The position numbers and the translations under genes were made by a program. 64,000 nt of DNA from an uncultured bacterium (GTDB lineage Bacteria > Acidobacteriota > Thermoanaerobaculia > Thermoanaerobaculales > Thermoanaerobaculaceae): positions 62,001 through 126,000 of the forward strand of contig CALEVZ010000031.1 in assembly GCA_937924755.1 (NCBI GenBank), in the 5' to 3' direction. This document shows, one piece after another, positions 1 to 7,596 of this stretch (its first letter is position 1; each line of letters opens with the position of its first letter). Below the pieces are notes generated by a model. That model did no database searches, was not told the DNA's origin, and worked only from the letters and a program-made list of their open reading frames with translations.

Positions 1-800
1 CGCCAGATGAGCCCCTGGGGTCGCTCGACGCCGACGGCCACCGAATAGATCTTGGTGGTGGCCAGCGCTTCCTCTTCGGTCAAAGGTGGGAGTATCCCGG
101 GCAGGCGCTGCGCCAGCATCGTCTTGCCGGTACCGGGGGGGCCGAGGAGCAAGAGGTTGTGGCCGCCGCTGGCGGCGATCTCCAGGGCGCGCTTCGCCTG
201 CTCCTGGCCGGCGACATCGGCCAGGTCCAGGTCGCCGAATCGGGGTGGGGAGGGATGGTGGCCATCGCGCCCCACCACCGGGGTGATCAGGCATTCTCCC
301 CGCAGGTGTGCCACCAGCTGGGAGAGCGCGACGATGGGGTACACCCGGGCACCGCGAACGACCACCGCTTCCGACAGGTTGTCGGCCGGAACCACTAGCG
401 CGGCGCCCGTCTTGGTGGCCGCTTCGGCAATCGGCAAGATGCCGCGAACCGGCCGCACCCCGCCGTCGAGGGACAGCTCTCCCACCAACCACAGGCCGGA
501 GGTGGCCTCCTGGGGCAGCAGGCCGGCGGCGGTCAGAACGCCGGCGGCGATGGGTAGGTCGAGGAGAGATCCCTCCTTGCGCTCCTCGGCGGGGGAGAGG
601 TTAACGACAATCGACCGGGCGTCGAGGGTGGCTCCCAGCTGCCGGATGGCGGTGAGCACTCGTTCCCGCGCCTCGCGCACGGCGGTGTCCGGCAAGCCCA
701 CCACAGCCAGAAGTGGAATTCCCTGGTGGGCTTCCACTTCCACTTGAACAGGCAGGGCCTCCACGCCGCGGGGCACGGCCGATGAGACTTTGGCGATCAT
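1..800 (-). CDS. comM: YifB/ComM-type Mg-chelatase-like AAA+ ATPase, C-terminal part outside window
   Basis: The gene reads leftwards from an ATG at 798-800 and runs off the left edge, so about 266 N-terminal residues are visible. The beginning (motifs VEVEAHQGIP, VGLPDTAVREARERV, VNLSPAEERKEGSLLDLPIA) is the N-terminal domain typical of YifB/ComM. It is followed by a Walker A site [11 protein letters not shown] near residue 235 at the start of the AAA+ module. ComM proteins are helicases that help branch migration during natural transformation; YifB members in other bacteria are often of unknown role. Nothing seen here proves competence. The start region has no obvious leaderless -10. The frame is open throughout and family identity is clear; the product name beyond the family is inference. 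Confidence 0.93.
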   Translation of the reverse strand, partial: MIAKVSSAVPRGVEALPVQVEVEAHQGIPLLAVVGLPDTAVREARERVLTAIRQLGATLDARSIVVNLSPAEERKEGSLLDLPIAAGVLTAAGLLPQEATSGLWLVGELSLDGGVRPVRGILPIAEAATKTGAALVVPADNLSEAVVVRGARVYPIVALSQLVAHLRGECLITPVVGRDGHHPSPPRFGDLDLADVAGQEQAKRALEIAASGGHNLLLLGPPGTGKTMLAQRLPGILPPLTEEEALATTKIYSVAVGVERPQGLIW

Positions 801-872
801 GACCGACCTCCCGGGGGGAGGTGGCGGAACGGGATACTTCAAGTATGGGGTGCCCTGCCGCGGTCGTCAAGC

Positions 873-878
873 TATACT
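873..878 (+). promoter_or_regulatory. -10 element TATACT for leaderless small membrane gene
   Basis: TATACT lies 5 bases before the GTG at 884. The spacing puts the transcription start at or next to the start codon. No convincing -35 is visible. Confidence 0.55.
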
Positions 879-883
879 GGGCT

Positions 884-1072
884 GTGAGCGATCGCCCTTC
901 GCCCCCGCCCGGTCAGGTCTCCCCCCAGCCTTCCCTGGACGAACTGAAGGCCATGCTGGAGAGACAGCTGGATCGTCAGCTCGGGCCGCCAAGCCTGGGG
1001 TGCTGGCCGTTGCTAGTTGCTCTGTTGGGGATCGTGTTGGGGTTGGTGTTACTGATGCTACTCCTGCGCTGA
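884..1072 (+). CDS. small single-pass membrane protein, unknown function
   Basis: A 62-residue peptide starting at GTG 884, chosen because TATACT at 873-878 sits directly upstream. An in-frame ATG at 821 lies upstream of that promoter element and is less likely. The N-terminus is Pro/Ser-rich, followed by a short amphipathic helix (ELKAMLERQLDRQL) and a C-terminal hydrophobic segment of about 22 residues ending LMLLLR. The layout fits a tail-anchored or small membrane peptide. I do not recognise a family. Its reality rests on the promoter, the membrane segment and a gap that would otherwise be empty. Confidence 0.5.
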   Translation: MSDRPSPPPGQVSPQPSLDELKAMLERQLDRQLGPPSLGCWPLLVALLGIVLGLVLLMLLLR

Positions 1073-1140
1073 GTCCGCCGGCTGGCGCTCACTCCTGTGC
1101 CGTGCCTACGCCCCGGGCTGCCTACGACGCTGTCACCTCA

Positions 1141-1605
1141 TTAATTGGGGCGCGGGGGGATTACGTTTTCCTGCTGCAACATCAGCACCTGGCGTCCCAC
1201 CTGCTGGAGCCGCTGCGCTCCGCTCGCTGGGGGGGAGTAGCCCCGTTCGCCTGCCAGGGCCAGAAGCAGGGCGGTCAGAGCCAGCGCTGCCCCGCCGGCC
1301 ACGAGCGCGCCGCCAAGGCGGTCGACCCAGCCCAGGCGGATTTTCTCCAGACCGAGACGGAGCCCGCGTCCCGCGATCAGGACCACCACGGCGGCCGACG
1401 CTGCCGCCAGCACCGCACCCCCGGCCTTGGCTCCCGGCGGGGGATCACCGCCGCCGGCCACCAGGGCGGCGGTTGCAGGCCCGGCCCAGCGACCGGCGAA
1501 GCCGGCAGCGGCGAGGGCAAAGATCCAGGCGGCGAGGCGAACGGCCCCCCAGAACCCTCCCGCCAGCGCGCACCCGATCACGACCACGGCGATGAGGATG
1601 TCCAC
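1141..1605 (-). CDS. CvpA-family integral membrane protein
   Basis: A 154-residue protein from GTG 1605 with four predicted membrane segments. The N-terminus (DILIAVVVIGCALAGGFWGAV) has the pattern of the CvpA (colicin V production) family, in which a first helix is followed by a G-rich turn and three more helices. The start is fixed by TACCAT at 1612-1617 on the minus strand, six bases before GTG, with no Shine-Dalgarno sequence. An open frame continues upstream to about 1776 but lies before the promoter. CvpA proteins act in envelope maintenance; the exact role here is unknown. Confidence 0.75.
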   Translation of the reverse strand: MDILIAVVVIGCALAGGFWGAVRLAAWIFALAAAGFAGRWAGPATAALVAGGGDPPPGAKAGGAVLAAASAAVVVLIAGRGLRLGLEKIRLGWVDRLGGALVAGGAALALTALLLALAGERGYSPPASGAQRLQQVGRQVLMLQQENVIPPRPN

Positions 1606-1611
1606 CAAGCA

Positions 1612-1617
1612 ATGGTA
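1612..1617 (-). promoter_or_regulatory. -10 element TACCAT for leaderless CvpA-like gene
   Basis: TACCAT on the minus strand lies exactly 6 bases upstream of GTG 1605. Confidence 0.55.
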
Positions 1618-1726
1618 ACGCACTGCTATGGCCCACTTGCTCGCTCGGGAAGCAACGGACGAGTGCCCTTGTTGATCGGGCCGGAACGTCGTCCGAGGCC
1701 CTCGCGTTCTCGGTGGAGGTGTTGTC

Positions 1727-2212
1727 ATGTCGGTCCTGCCCGACCCACTGCACCCGGCGGTGGTGCACTTTCCCATCGCTCTGACCTTCGTAGCTCTCCT
1801 TTTCGAAGCGCTGTCGAGGACGGGGCGCTGGCGGAGCCTCGAGGGCGCCGCTGTGTTCCTCGTGGTACTGGCGGCGATGGGCTCCGTGCCGGCGTTCGTA
1901 ACTGGGAAGCTGGCCCACGAAGAGGCGGTGGTGTCCCCCGAGGTGCGGCAGCTGCTGGAGCAACACGAGTCCCTCGGGGTGTCGGTGATGGTTGGGTTGC
2001 TACTGCTCGCCGGGGCGCGACTCGTGTTGGCCTGGGCCGATCGACACCACGGCTGGCCGGCGTGGTTATACCTGGGGGTCCTGGCGCTGGCGGCGGCGCT
2101 GGTCGCCTACCAGGCCCACCTGGGAGGTCGGCTGGTGTACGACCACGGCGTCGGCACGGCGCCGTCGTTCTCCGTGCCGCTTCCGCCGCCCCCCGGTCCC
2201 CACCCGTCGTAG
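1727..2212 (+). CDS. DUF2231-like four-helix membrane protein
   Basis: A 161-residue membrane protein starting at ATG 1727. The opening motif HPAVVHFPIAL near residues 8-18, with two histidines just before the first membrane helix, is characteristic of the DUF2231 family, whose members may bind haem or metal. Four hydrophobic segments follow, separated by short loops with further histidines (HESLG, HLGG). The C-terminus is Pro-rich. It stands alone between a divergent CvpA-like gene and the sulfatase-like gene. Function unknown; the family call is by motif and topology. Confidence 0.7.
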   Translation: MSVLPDPLHPAVVHFPIALTFVALLFEALSRTGRWRSLEGAAVFLVVLAAMGSVPAFVTGKLAHEEAVVSPEVRQLLEQHESLGVSVMVGLLLLAGARLVLAWADRHHGWPAWLYLGVLALAAALVAYQAHLGGRLVYDHGVGTAPSFSVPLPPPPGPHPS

Positions 2213-2308
2213 CCGGGTAAACGCCGGAGCGTCAACCCCTCCTTTTGGGAGCGGTGCGCCGGCGCACAAACTGGTCGTCATGGCCAGGGTTGCAGGGCAT
2301 GCCCATGC

Positions 2309-2314
2309 TAGCAT
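2309..2314 (+). promoter_or_regulatory. -10 element TAGCAT for leaderless transferase gene
   Basis: TAGCAT lies 8 bases before ATG 2323; no Shine-Dalgarno sequence lies between. Confidence 0.5.
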
Positions 2315-2322
2315 CCGCCCGC

Positions 2323-4740
2323 ATGGGGAAGCGAGCCCGTCTCAAAAGCGTCCTTGCCGCGGGCTTGCTCCTTGCGGCGGCCAGGCCCGGTGGCACGGCC
2401 GATGGGGGCCTGCGTTGGGAAATCGTTGAGATCTCCACGCCGCGCTACATTTGGGCGGGGGAAGAGACCCGGGTGCGCGCGGTGATTCGCAACGTTGGCA
2501 GTGAGGTGTGGTCATCGCCCGATTTCGCCGATCATTTTGGGTATCACTGGCTGTCGCCCGACGGGCGCATGGTGCAACGCGACGGGATGCGGACAGCCTA
2601 CCCCCACCCGGTGCACCCCGGCGAGGTGGTTGAGCTGCAGGCGCGGCTGGGACCGCCTCCTGCCCCGGGGAAGTGGCTGGTGGAGTGGGAGCCCGTGCGA
2701 GAAAGTGTGCGTTGGCTGGGACCGCCGGCCAACTCGGCGCGGGTGGTGCATCGAACCCGGACGGTGGAGCGCATCGCCGTCTACCAGTCCGCCTTCTTCG
2801 GTCTCACCGTTGTGCTGGTCGTCGTCGGGCTGCTGTTGCGCCGTCGCCCTACCTGGGCATGGTGGTTCCTGCTGGGGGTGCCGGTGGTCTCGTGCGTCCT
2901 GGGTGTGGTCGTTCAGGCCCAGGGTTTCTTGCTGCGGGCAGGGTTCGGAGTTTTGCGGGAGACGATGACCCTGGAGCTGGCCGCTGCCGCCATGCTGGCT
3001 CTGCCCGTGGCGCTGGTGCCGGTGCGCTGGCGCCGCTGGCTGGCTGCGGGGCTGGTGATGTTCGCCGCCCTCACCGCCTACGCTGACGTGGTCTACTTTC
3101 GCTACTTCGGGTCGCTGGTGCCACTGACGGCGCTCCACGCCGCCCGGCAGACCGGGCAGGTGGCGGACTCGGTGCGCGCCCTCACCCGTTCGGCCGATGG
3201 CTGGTTCGCCCTGGGGGGCGCAGCGGCGCTGCTGTTCGCGCTGGCCCTGTGGCCCGGCAGGCCTTCGCCCCCGGCCGCGCGCCTGGCTCGCTGGCGCGGG
3301 GTTGGTGCGGTAGCCCTGGCCACCGGACTGGCGGCCTGGCCGGCCGTGGGTTCGCTTCGCGAGGCCTTGGCGCCCGGCGGGCTCGCCTCGCAAGTCTTCT
3401 CCCACGACCAGATGCTGCGCCACTGGGGAGTTGGCCTGACGCACCTGGTGGACGTGGTGCGGACGGGCCGCGAACAGATGGCCAGGCGGCGCCCCGACCC
3501 AGCGACGCGGGAGAAGGTCCTTGCCTTCTTCCGAGCCCGCCAGGAGGTGTCGCTGCCTGCCTCTCCTTGCAGCGCCGTGGCGGCGGGCAAGAACTTGATC
3601 CTAATCCAAGTGGAGTCGTTGCAACAGTGGGTGGTGGGGGCGCGGGTGGAAGGCAAGGAGGTCACCCCCTTCCTCAATCGGTTGCGGGATCAGGCCCTGT
3701 ACTTCCCCTTCGTCTTTGACCAGAGCGACCAGGGACGCAGCTCCGACGGCGAGTTCATCGCCCTCAACTCCCTCCATGCGTTGGACCGCGGGGCGGTGGC
3801 TTTCCGCCGCGCCCGTAACCACTTCCACGCCCTCCCCGCGGTGCTGGTCGAGGCGGGCTACACCACGGTGTCAGCGCACGCCTTCGACCGCGGCTTTTGG
3901 AACCGCGCCACCTTGCACCCCCGCTACGGCTTCCAGACCTCGTTTTTCAGGCGCGAGCTCGGCCCGGGCGAGGAGATCGGTTGGGGGCTGGCGGATCACG
4001 TTTTCTTCGAGCGCATGGTACCCCGACTGGCGGCTCAGCCGCAGCCGTTCATGGCTCTCCTCATCACCCTCGGCTTGCACCACCCCTTTGAGGGCTTCCC
4101 GGCCAGCTATCGGGAACTCCAGGTGGGCGAGCTGGAGGGCAAGCCCCTGGGCAACTACCTGCACTCCATGCGCTTCGTGGACCGTGCCCTGGCACGGTTT
4201 GTGGATCAGCTGGCACGGGCGGGTCTGGGGGAAAACACCGTGATCGCCGTCTACGGCGACCACGATGCCGGTTTCGACCCGGAGGAGAGGCTGCTGGCGC
4301 TGGCCGGCTGGCCCCCGCGCAGCGAATCCACCTGGCCGCGTATCGATCGCGTACCCTTTTTCGTGCTTCTCCCTAAAGCCAGGGAGGAGTGCCGCGGGCA
4401 ACAGAGCAGGGAAGGAGGGCATCTGGATATCGCTCCGACCCTGCTGGACGTGCTGGGGGTAACCCCGCCGCCGGCATTTCTCGGCTCCTCGCTGCTGCGC
4501 GAGCGGCGCTGGCCGGTGGCTGGCCCCTACGGCACGGCGGCGATGAACGGAGCCGTTCTGGCGCTGGGCGGCCACGGCCTGGTGAGCCAGACCGGTTGTT
4601 GGGAACTGGAAAGTGGCCGCGAGCTGCCCCTAGAGGGGTGCCAACCGCTGCTGCAGCCGGCGCGGGAGGAACGGGCCATCTCCAACCTGGTGCTCCTTTA
4701 CGACATGGTAGCAGACATCAATGGGAGCTTGCGGCGATGA
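2323..4740 (+). CDS. LTA-synthase-like membrane phosphoglycerol/phosphoethanolamine transferase (sulfatase fold) with N-terminal Ig-like domain
   Basis: An 805-residue protein with three parts. Residues 1-27 look like a signal peptide. Residues about 30-150 form a beta-rich Ig-like domain (RNVGSEVW, HPGEVVELQ, PGKWLVEWEP) on the outer face. Residues 155-345 hold five or so membrane helices, and 422-700 the sulfatase-type catalytic domain. Metal and catalytic motifs of the LtaS family are present: VES near 430 and YGDHDAGF near 645. The nucleophile motif reads GRSSDGEF, with Ser about 473 where LtaS has Thr. The product should modify an exported lipid or glycan. The start is placed at 2323 from the -10 element; upstream in-frame starts lie before it. 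The stop overlaps menG (ATGA). Confidence 0.82.
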   Translation: MGKRARLKSVLAAGLLLAAARPGGTADGGLRWEIVEISTPRYIWAGEETRVRAVIRNVGSEVWSSPDFADHFGYHWLSPDGRMVQRDGMRTAYPHPVHPGEVVELQARLGPPPAPGKWLVEWEPVRESVRWLGPPANSARVVHRTRTVERIAVYQSAFFGLTVVLVVVGLLLRRRPTWAWWFLLGVPVVSCVLGVVVQAQGFLLRAGFGVLRETMTLELAAAAMLALPVALVPVRWRRWLAAGLVMFAALTAYADVVYFRYFGSLVPLTALHAARQTGQVADSVRALTRSADGWFALGGAAALLFALALWPGRPSPPAARLARWRGVGAVALATGLAAWPAVGSLREALAPGGLASQVFSHDQMLRHWGVGLTHLVDVVRTGREQMARRRPDPATREKVLAFFRARQEVSLPASPCSAVAAGKNLILIQVESLQQWVVGARVEGKEVTPFLNRLRDQALYFPFVFDQSDQGRSSDGEFIALNSLHALDRGAVAFRRARNHFHALPAVLVEAGYTTVSAHAFDRGFWNRATLHPRYGFQTSFFRRELGPGEEIGWGLADHVFFERMVPRLAAQPQPFMALLITLGLHHPFEGFPASYRELQVGELEGKPLGNYLHSMRFVDRALARFVDQLARAGLGENTVIAVYGDHDAGFDPEERLLALAGWPPRSESTWPRIDRVPFFVLLPKAREECRGQQSREGGHLDIAPTLLDVLGVTPPPAFLGSSLLRERRWPVAGPYGTAAMNGAVLALGGHGLVSQTGCWELESGRELPLEGCQPLLQPAREERAISNLVLLYDMVADINGSLRR

Positions 4741-5462
4741 GGCCGCCTTCACCGTCACTGGACTACGGGGACCGACTGGCCCGCGATCCGCGCGCCATCC
4801 GCGCCATGTTCTCCTCCGTGGCGCGCCGCTATGACCTGCTCAACCGCCTTCTCTCCCTGGGCCAGGATGTGGGCTGGCGGCGGCATCTGGTGGCGGCGTT
4901 GGCCAAGGCGCCGCCGGGCCCGGTTTTAGATCTCGCCTGCGGCACCGGCGACGTGGCGCTGGCAGTCAGGGATCGCCGGGCCGTGGGAGCGGATTTCTGC
5001 CTGGACATGCTGGTGCTGGCCCGCCGCAAAGGGCGCCGACGGCGCCATGGGGCCGCCTGGGTGGCTGCCGACGCCCTCGCTCTGCCCTTCCGCACCGGCG
5101 CTTTTGCGGCGGTGACGGTCGCTTTCGGGGTACGCAATTTCGCTGACCTGGATAAGGGCCTGAGCGAAATCGCGCGGGTGCTGCGGCCGAAGGGCATCCT
5201 GGGGGCGCTGGAGTTTCACCAGCCGCGTCGGGTCATCGTCGCGCGGCTGGCGGCGCTGTGGAACCGCTGGGTGGTGACGCCGGTGGGGGGGTTGATCTCC
5301 GATGACGGGGCGGCCTACGCGTATCTGCCGGCCTCGGTGGGAAGTTTCGCCGACGCTTCCGGTTTTGCTGCCGCCTGCCGGCGCGCCGGTTTTCCGCTTC
5401 CGGAGCAGCGGCACCTGTCGGGAGGTATCGCGGTGTTGACGGTGGCGAGAAAGGGAGGGTGA
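4737..5462 (+). CDS. menG: demethylmenaquinone/ubiquinone methyltransferase
   Basis: A 241-residue SAM-dependent methyltransferase of the UbiE/MenG family. It carries the family signatures ([14 protein letters not shown] near residue 28, [12 protein letters not shown] near 64, [12 protein letters not shown] near 127) and ends with GGIAVLTV. It performs the last C-methylation of the quinone ring; with the quinone type unknown, menG versus ubiE is open. The ATG overlaps the sulfatase stop by four bases, so the two are translationally coupled. It is followed closely by folD and coaE. Confidence 0.95.
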   Translation: MRPPSPSLDYGDRLARDPRAIRAMFSSVARRYDLLNRLLSLGQDVGWRRHLVAALAKAPPGPVLDLACGTGDVALAVRDRRAVGADFCLDMLVLARRKGRRRRHGAAWVAADALALPFRTGAFAAVTVAFGVRNFADLDKGLSEIARVLRPKGILGALEFHQPRRVIVARLAALWNRWVVTPVGGLISDDGAAYAYLPASVGSFADASGFAAACRRAGFPLPEQRHLSGGIAVLTVARKGG

Positions 5463-5464
5463 GG

Positions 5465-6388
5465 ATGAGTGCCAGGGTCATGGATGGAGCGGCCGTGGCG
5501 GCGCGGATTCGCGGCGCCGTGGCGGAAGACGTCGCCCGGTTGTCGGGGCATGGCGTCGTGCCCCGGCTGGAGGTGGTGTTGGTGGGAGACGACCCCGCCT
5601 CGCGGGTGTACGTGGCAGCCAAGGGCAAAGCGGCGCATGAAGTGGGGATACGAGCGGCGACCCACGCCCTGCCCGCCGCCACCACGGCGGAGGAACTGCG
5701 CGAGCTAATCGTCCAGCTCAACTGCAACGGGGATGTGGACGGCATTCTGCTGCAGCTTCCCCTCCCTTCCCACCTCAACAGCCGGGCATTTCTGGACCTG
5801 GTGGATCCGGCCAAGGACGTGGACGGCTTTCACCCGCTGAACGTGGGGCTGTTGCACCAGGGCAGGCCCTCGTTTGTGCCGTGTACTCCGGCCGGGATCA
5901 TGGAGTTGCTGGACGCCGAGGGGGTGGGTCTGAGCGGCCGGCGCGCGGTCGTCCTGGGGCGCTCCGAGATCGTGGGCAAACCCATGGCGGCACTCCTGCT
6001 GGCCCGCCACGCCACGGTCACGGTCTGCCACTCGCGCACCGCCGATCTGGCCGGAGTCTGTCGCCAGGCGGATGTGCTGGTGGCGGCGATCGGCAAGGCG
6101 GCGCTGGTGAGCGCCGAGTTCGTCAAGCCCGGGGCAGTCGTGGTCGATGTGGGCATCAACCGGGTGGAGGACCCTGGTTTGGTGGCGCGTTTGTACCCGG
6201 GCGACGAAGGCAGGCGGGGGCAGGTCGCCAAGCGCGGGTACACCCTGGTGGGGGACGTGGACTTCACGGCGGTGCGGGAGGTGGCGGCGGCCATCACGCC
6301 GGTTCCTGGCGGGGTCGGGCCGTTGACCATCGCCGGGCTGCTGCGCAACACGGTGCGCGCCGCGCGGCGCCGGCGCGGGATGGAGTGA
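5465..6388 (+). CDS. folD: methylenetetrahydrofolate dehydrogenase/cyclohydrolase
   Basis: A 307-residue bifunctional FolD that interconverts 5,10-methylene-, 5,10-methenyl- and 10-formyl-tetrahydrofolate in the cytosol. It shows the substrate-site [14 protein letters not shown] region near 48, [10 protein letters not shown] near 96, the NADP-binding [13 protein letters not shown] near 162, and the C-terminal [15 protein letters not shown] 5465 is chosen over the overlapping GTG at 5459 because GGGAGGG at 5453-5459 is then correctly spaced. The gene runs directly into coaE. Confidence 0.96.
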   Translation: MSARVMDGAAVAARIRGAVAEDVARLSGHGVVPRLEVVLVGDDPASRVYVAAKGKAAHEVGIRAATHALPAATTAEELRELIVQLNCNGDVDGILLQLPLPSHLNSRAFLDLVDPAKDVDGFHPLNVGLLHQGRPSFVPCTPAGIMELLDAEGVGLSGRRAVVLGRSEIVGKPMAALLLARHATVTVCHSRTADLAGVCRQADVLVAAIGKAALVSAEFVKPGAVVVDVGINRVEDPGLVARLYPGDEGRRGQVAKRGYTLVGDVDFTAVREVAAAITPVPGGVGPLTIAGLLRNTVRAARRRRGME

Positions 6389-6389
6389 G

Positions 6390-7037
6390 GTGCTGCGGGT
6401 AGGGCTGACGGGCGGGGTGGCGAGCGGCAAGAGCACCGTCGCTGGCCTTCTCATGGCGCTGGGCGCGGCGGTCCTCGACGCCGACGAGGTGGTGGAGGCC
6501 GCGTACCGACCTGGCGGCGCCGGCGCCATCGCGGTGGAACGCGAGTTCGGCTGTGGCGTTCTGGGCCCCGATGGGGCGGTGAACCGGCGGGCGCTGGCGG
6601 AGAGGGTGCTGTCCGACCCCCAGGCCCGCCGCCGGCTGGAGGCGCTCATCCACCCCCTGGTGCAGGGCGAGGTGGCCAACTGGCTCCACGTTCAGGCTGC
6701 AACCCCGACGCCGGTGGCCGTGGTGGAAGCGGCTTTATTGGTGGAGACCGGGAGCTGGCGGCACTATCACCGGCTGGTGGTGGTGGAGGCGCCCTTGCAC
6801 CTGCGTCGGCGGCGGGCCCTGGCGGCGGGGTGGAGCGAGGCTGCCTTCACGGCGGTGGTGGCGGCGCAGCTCGATGATGCGGCCCGTCGGGCGGTGGCCA
6901 GCTACGTGCTGCGCAACGACGGCGACGAGACCATCCTGAGGGCGCGGGTCGTCCGGCTGTGGCAGCTGCTGCTGGCGGATCGCCAGCGGTGCGCCGCCGG
7001 GCTGCCGCTGCCCCGGGAGGTCATGGTGGTGGAGTGA
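6390..7037 (+). CDS. coaE: dephospho-CoA kinase
   Basis: A 215-residue P-loop kinase that phosphorylates the 3'-OH of dephospho-CoA, the last step of CoA synthesis. It begins LRVGLTGGVASGKST, the CoaE Walker A signature, followed by DADEVVEAAY and HPLVQ (CoaE usually HP..). The GTG start follows the folD stop by one base. Its last 17 bases overlap the end of convergent rdgB. Confidence 0.95.
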   Translation: MLRVGLTGGVASGKSTVAGLLMALGAAVLDADEVVEAAYRPGGAGAIAVEREFGCGVLGPDGAVNRRALAERVLSDPQARRRLEALIHPLVQGEVANWLHVQAATPTPVAVVEAALLVETGSWRHYHRLVVVEAPLHLRRRRALAAGWSEAAFTAVVAAQLDDAARRAVASYVLRNDGDETILRARVVRLWQLLLADRQRCAAGLPLPREVMVVE

Positions 7038-7596
7038 GGCACTCCGCGGGAAGCTGTTGAGCGAGGCTGTGAAAGGCCAGGGCGCGGTGGGAGCGGGCGT
7101 TTTTCTCGTCGGGGCTCATCTCCGCGTAAGTTCTGCCATCGCCCCACGTCGGCGCGAACACCACGTCCCAGCCGAACCCCGAGGTGCCGCGGGGGACCTT
7201 GACGATGCTCCCCTCCACGCTCCCCTCGCCGATCCATTCGCGACTGCCATCGAACAGCAGCGCGACGCAGCGGGCGGTGGCGTGGCGGTCCTGGTAGCCG
7301 TCCAGGATTCTCGCCAGGGATTCGGGACCGGCGGCGTCCAGCAGCCAACGCACCAGTGGTCCGGGAAAACCGCCCAGGGCCCGCAGTTCCAGGGAAGTGT
7401 CCTCGACCAGCACCGCCTGGTGCAGCATAAGGTGGGCAAGCCGCGCCTTTCTCCTCGCCACCTCGAGGACGTTCAAGCTCTGCGGCTCGACGAGATCGAG
7501 GTGCTGTCGAGTGAGGGGAATCCCCAGGATTGCCTCCGCCTCCCGATGCTTGGGGGCGCTGGAGGTGACAAAGATGACCCGCGTCAGGGCCGTCAC
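7021..7596 (-). CDS. rdgB: XTP/dITP pyrophosphatase (HAM1 family)
   Basis: A 191-residue inosine/xanthosine triphosphate pyrophosphatase that removes non-canonical purine nucleotides. Motifs include FVTSSAPKHREAEAIL at the N-terminus (family T.N..K..E), VEDTSLELRALGGFPGPL near 70, and GFGWDVVFAPTWGDGRTYAEM with DEKNARSHR near the C-terminus. The GTG start overlaps the stop of the upstream cyclase gene (GTGA), so it is translationally coupled to it. The 3' end overlaps coaE on the other strand by 17 bases. Confidence 0.93.
   Translation of the reverse strand: MTALTRVIFVTSSAPKHREAEAILGIPLTRQHLDLVEPQSLNVLEVARRKARLAHLMLHQAVLVEDTSLELRALGGFPGPLVRWLLDAAGPESLARILDGYQDRHATARCVALLFDGSREWIGEGSVEGSIVKVPRGTSGFGWDVVFAPTWGDGRTYAEMSPDEKNARSHRALAFHSLAQQLPAECLTPPP

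Noticed and set aside
790-2220. 476-codon plus-strand open frame
   Set aside because: It runs antisense to the CvpA-like gene and out of frame with two better supported genes; Arg/Gly/Pro-rich shadow of GC-rich DNA.
2254-2267. 14-base perfect palindrome GTGCGCCGGCGCAC
   Set aside because: No loop, no T-run and no partner copies; in GC-rich DNA such short palindromes are expected. Not enough for an operator or terminator call.
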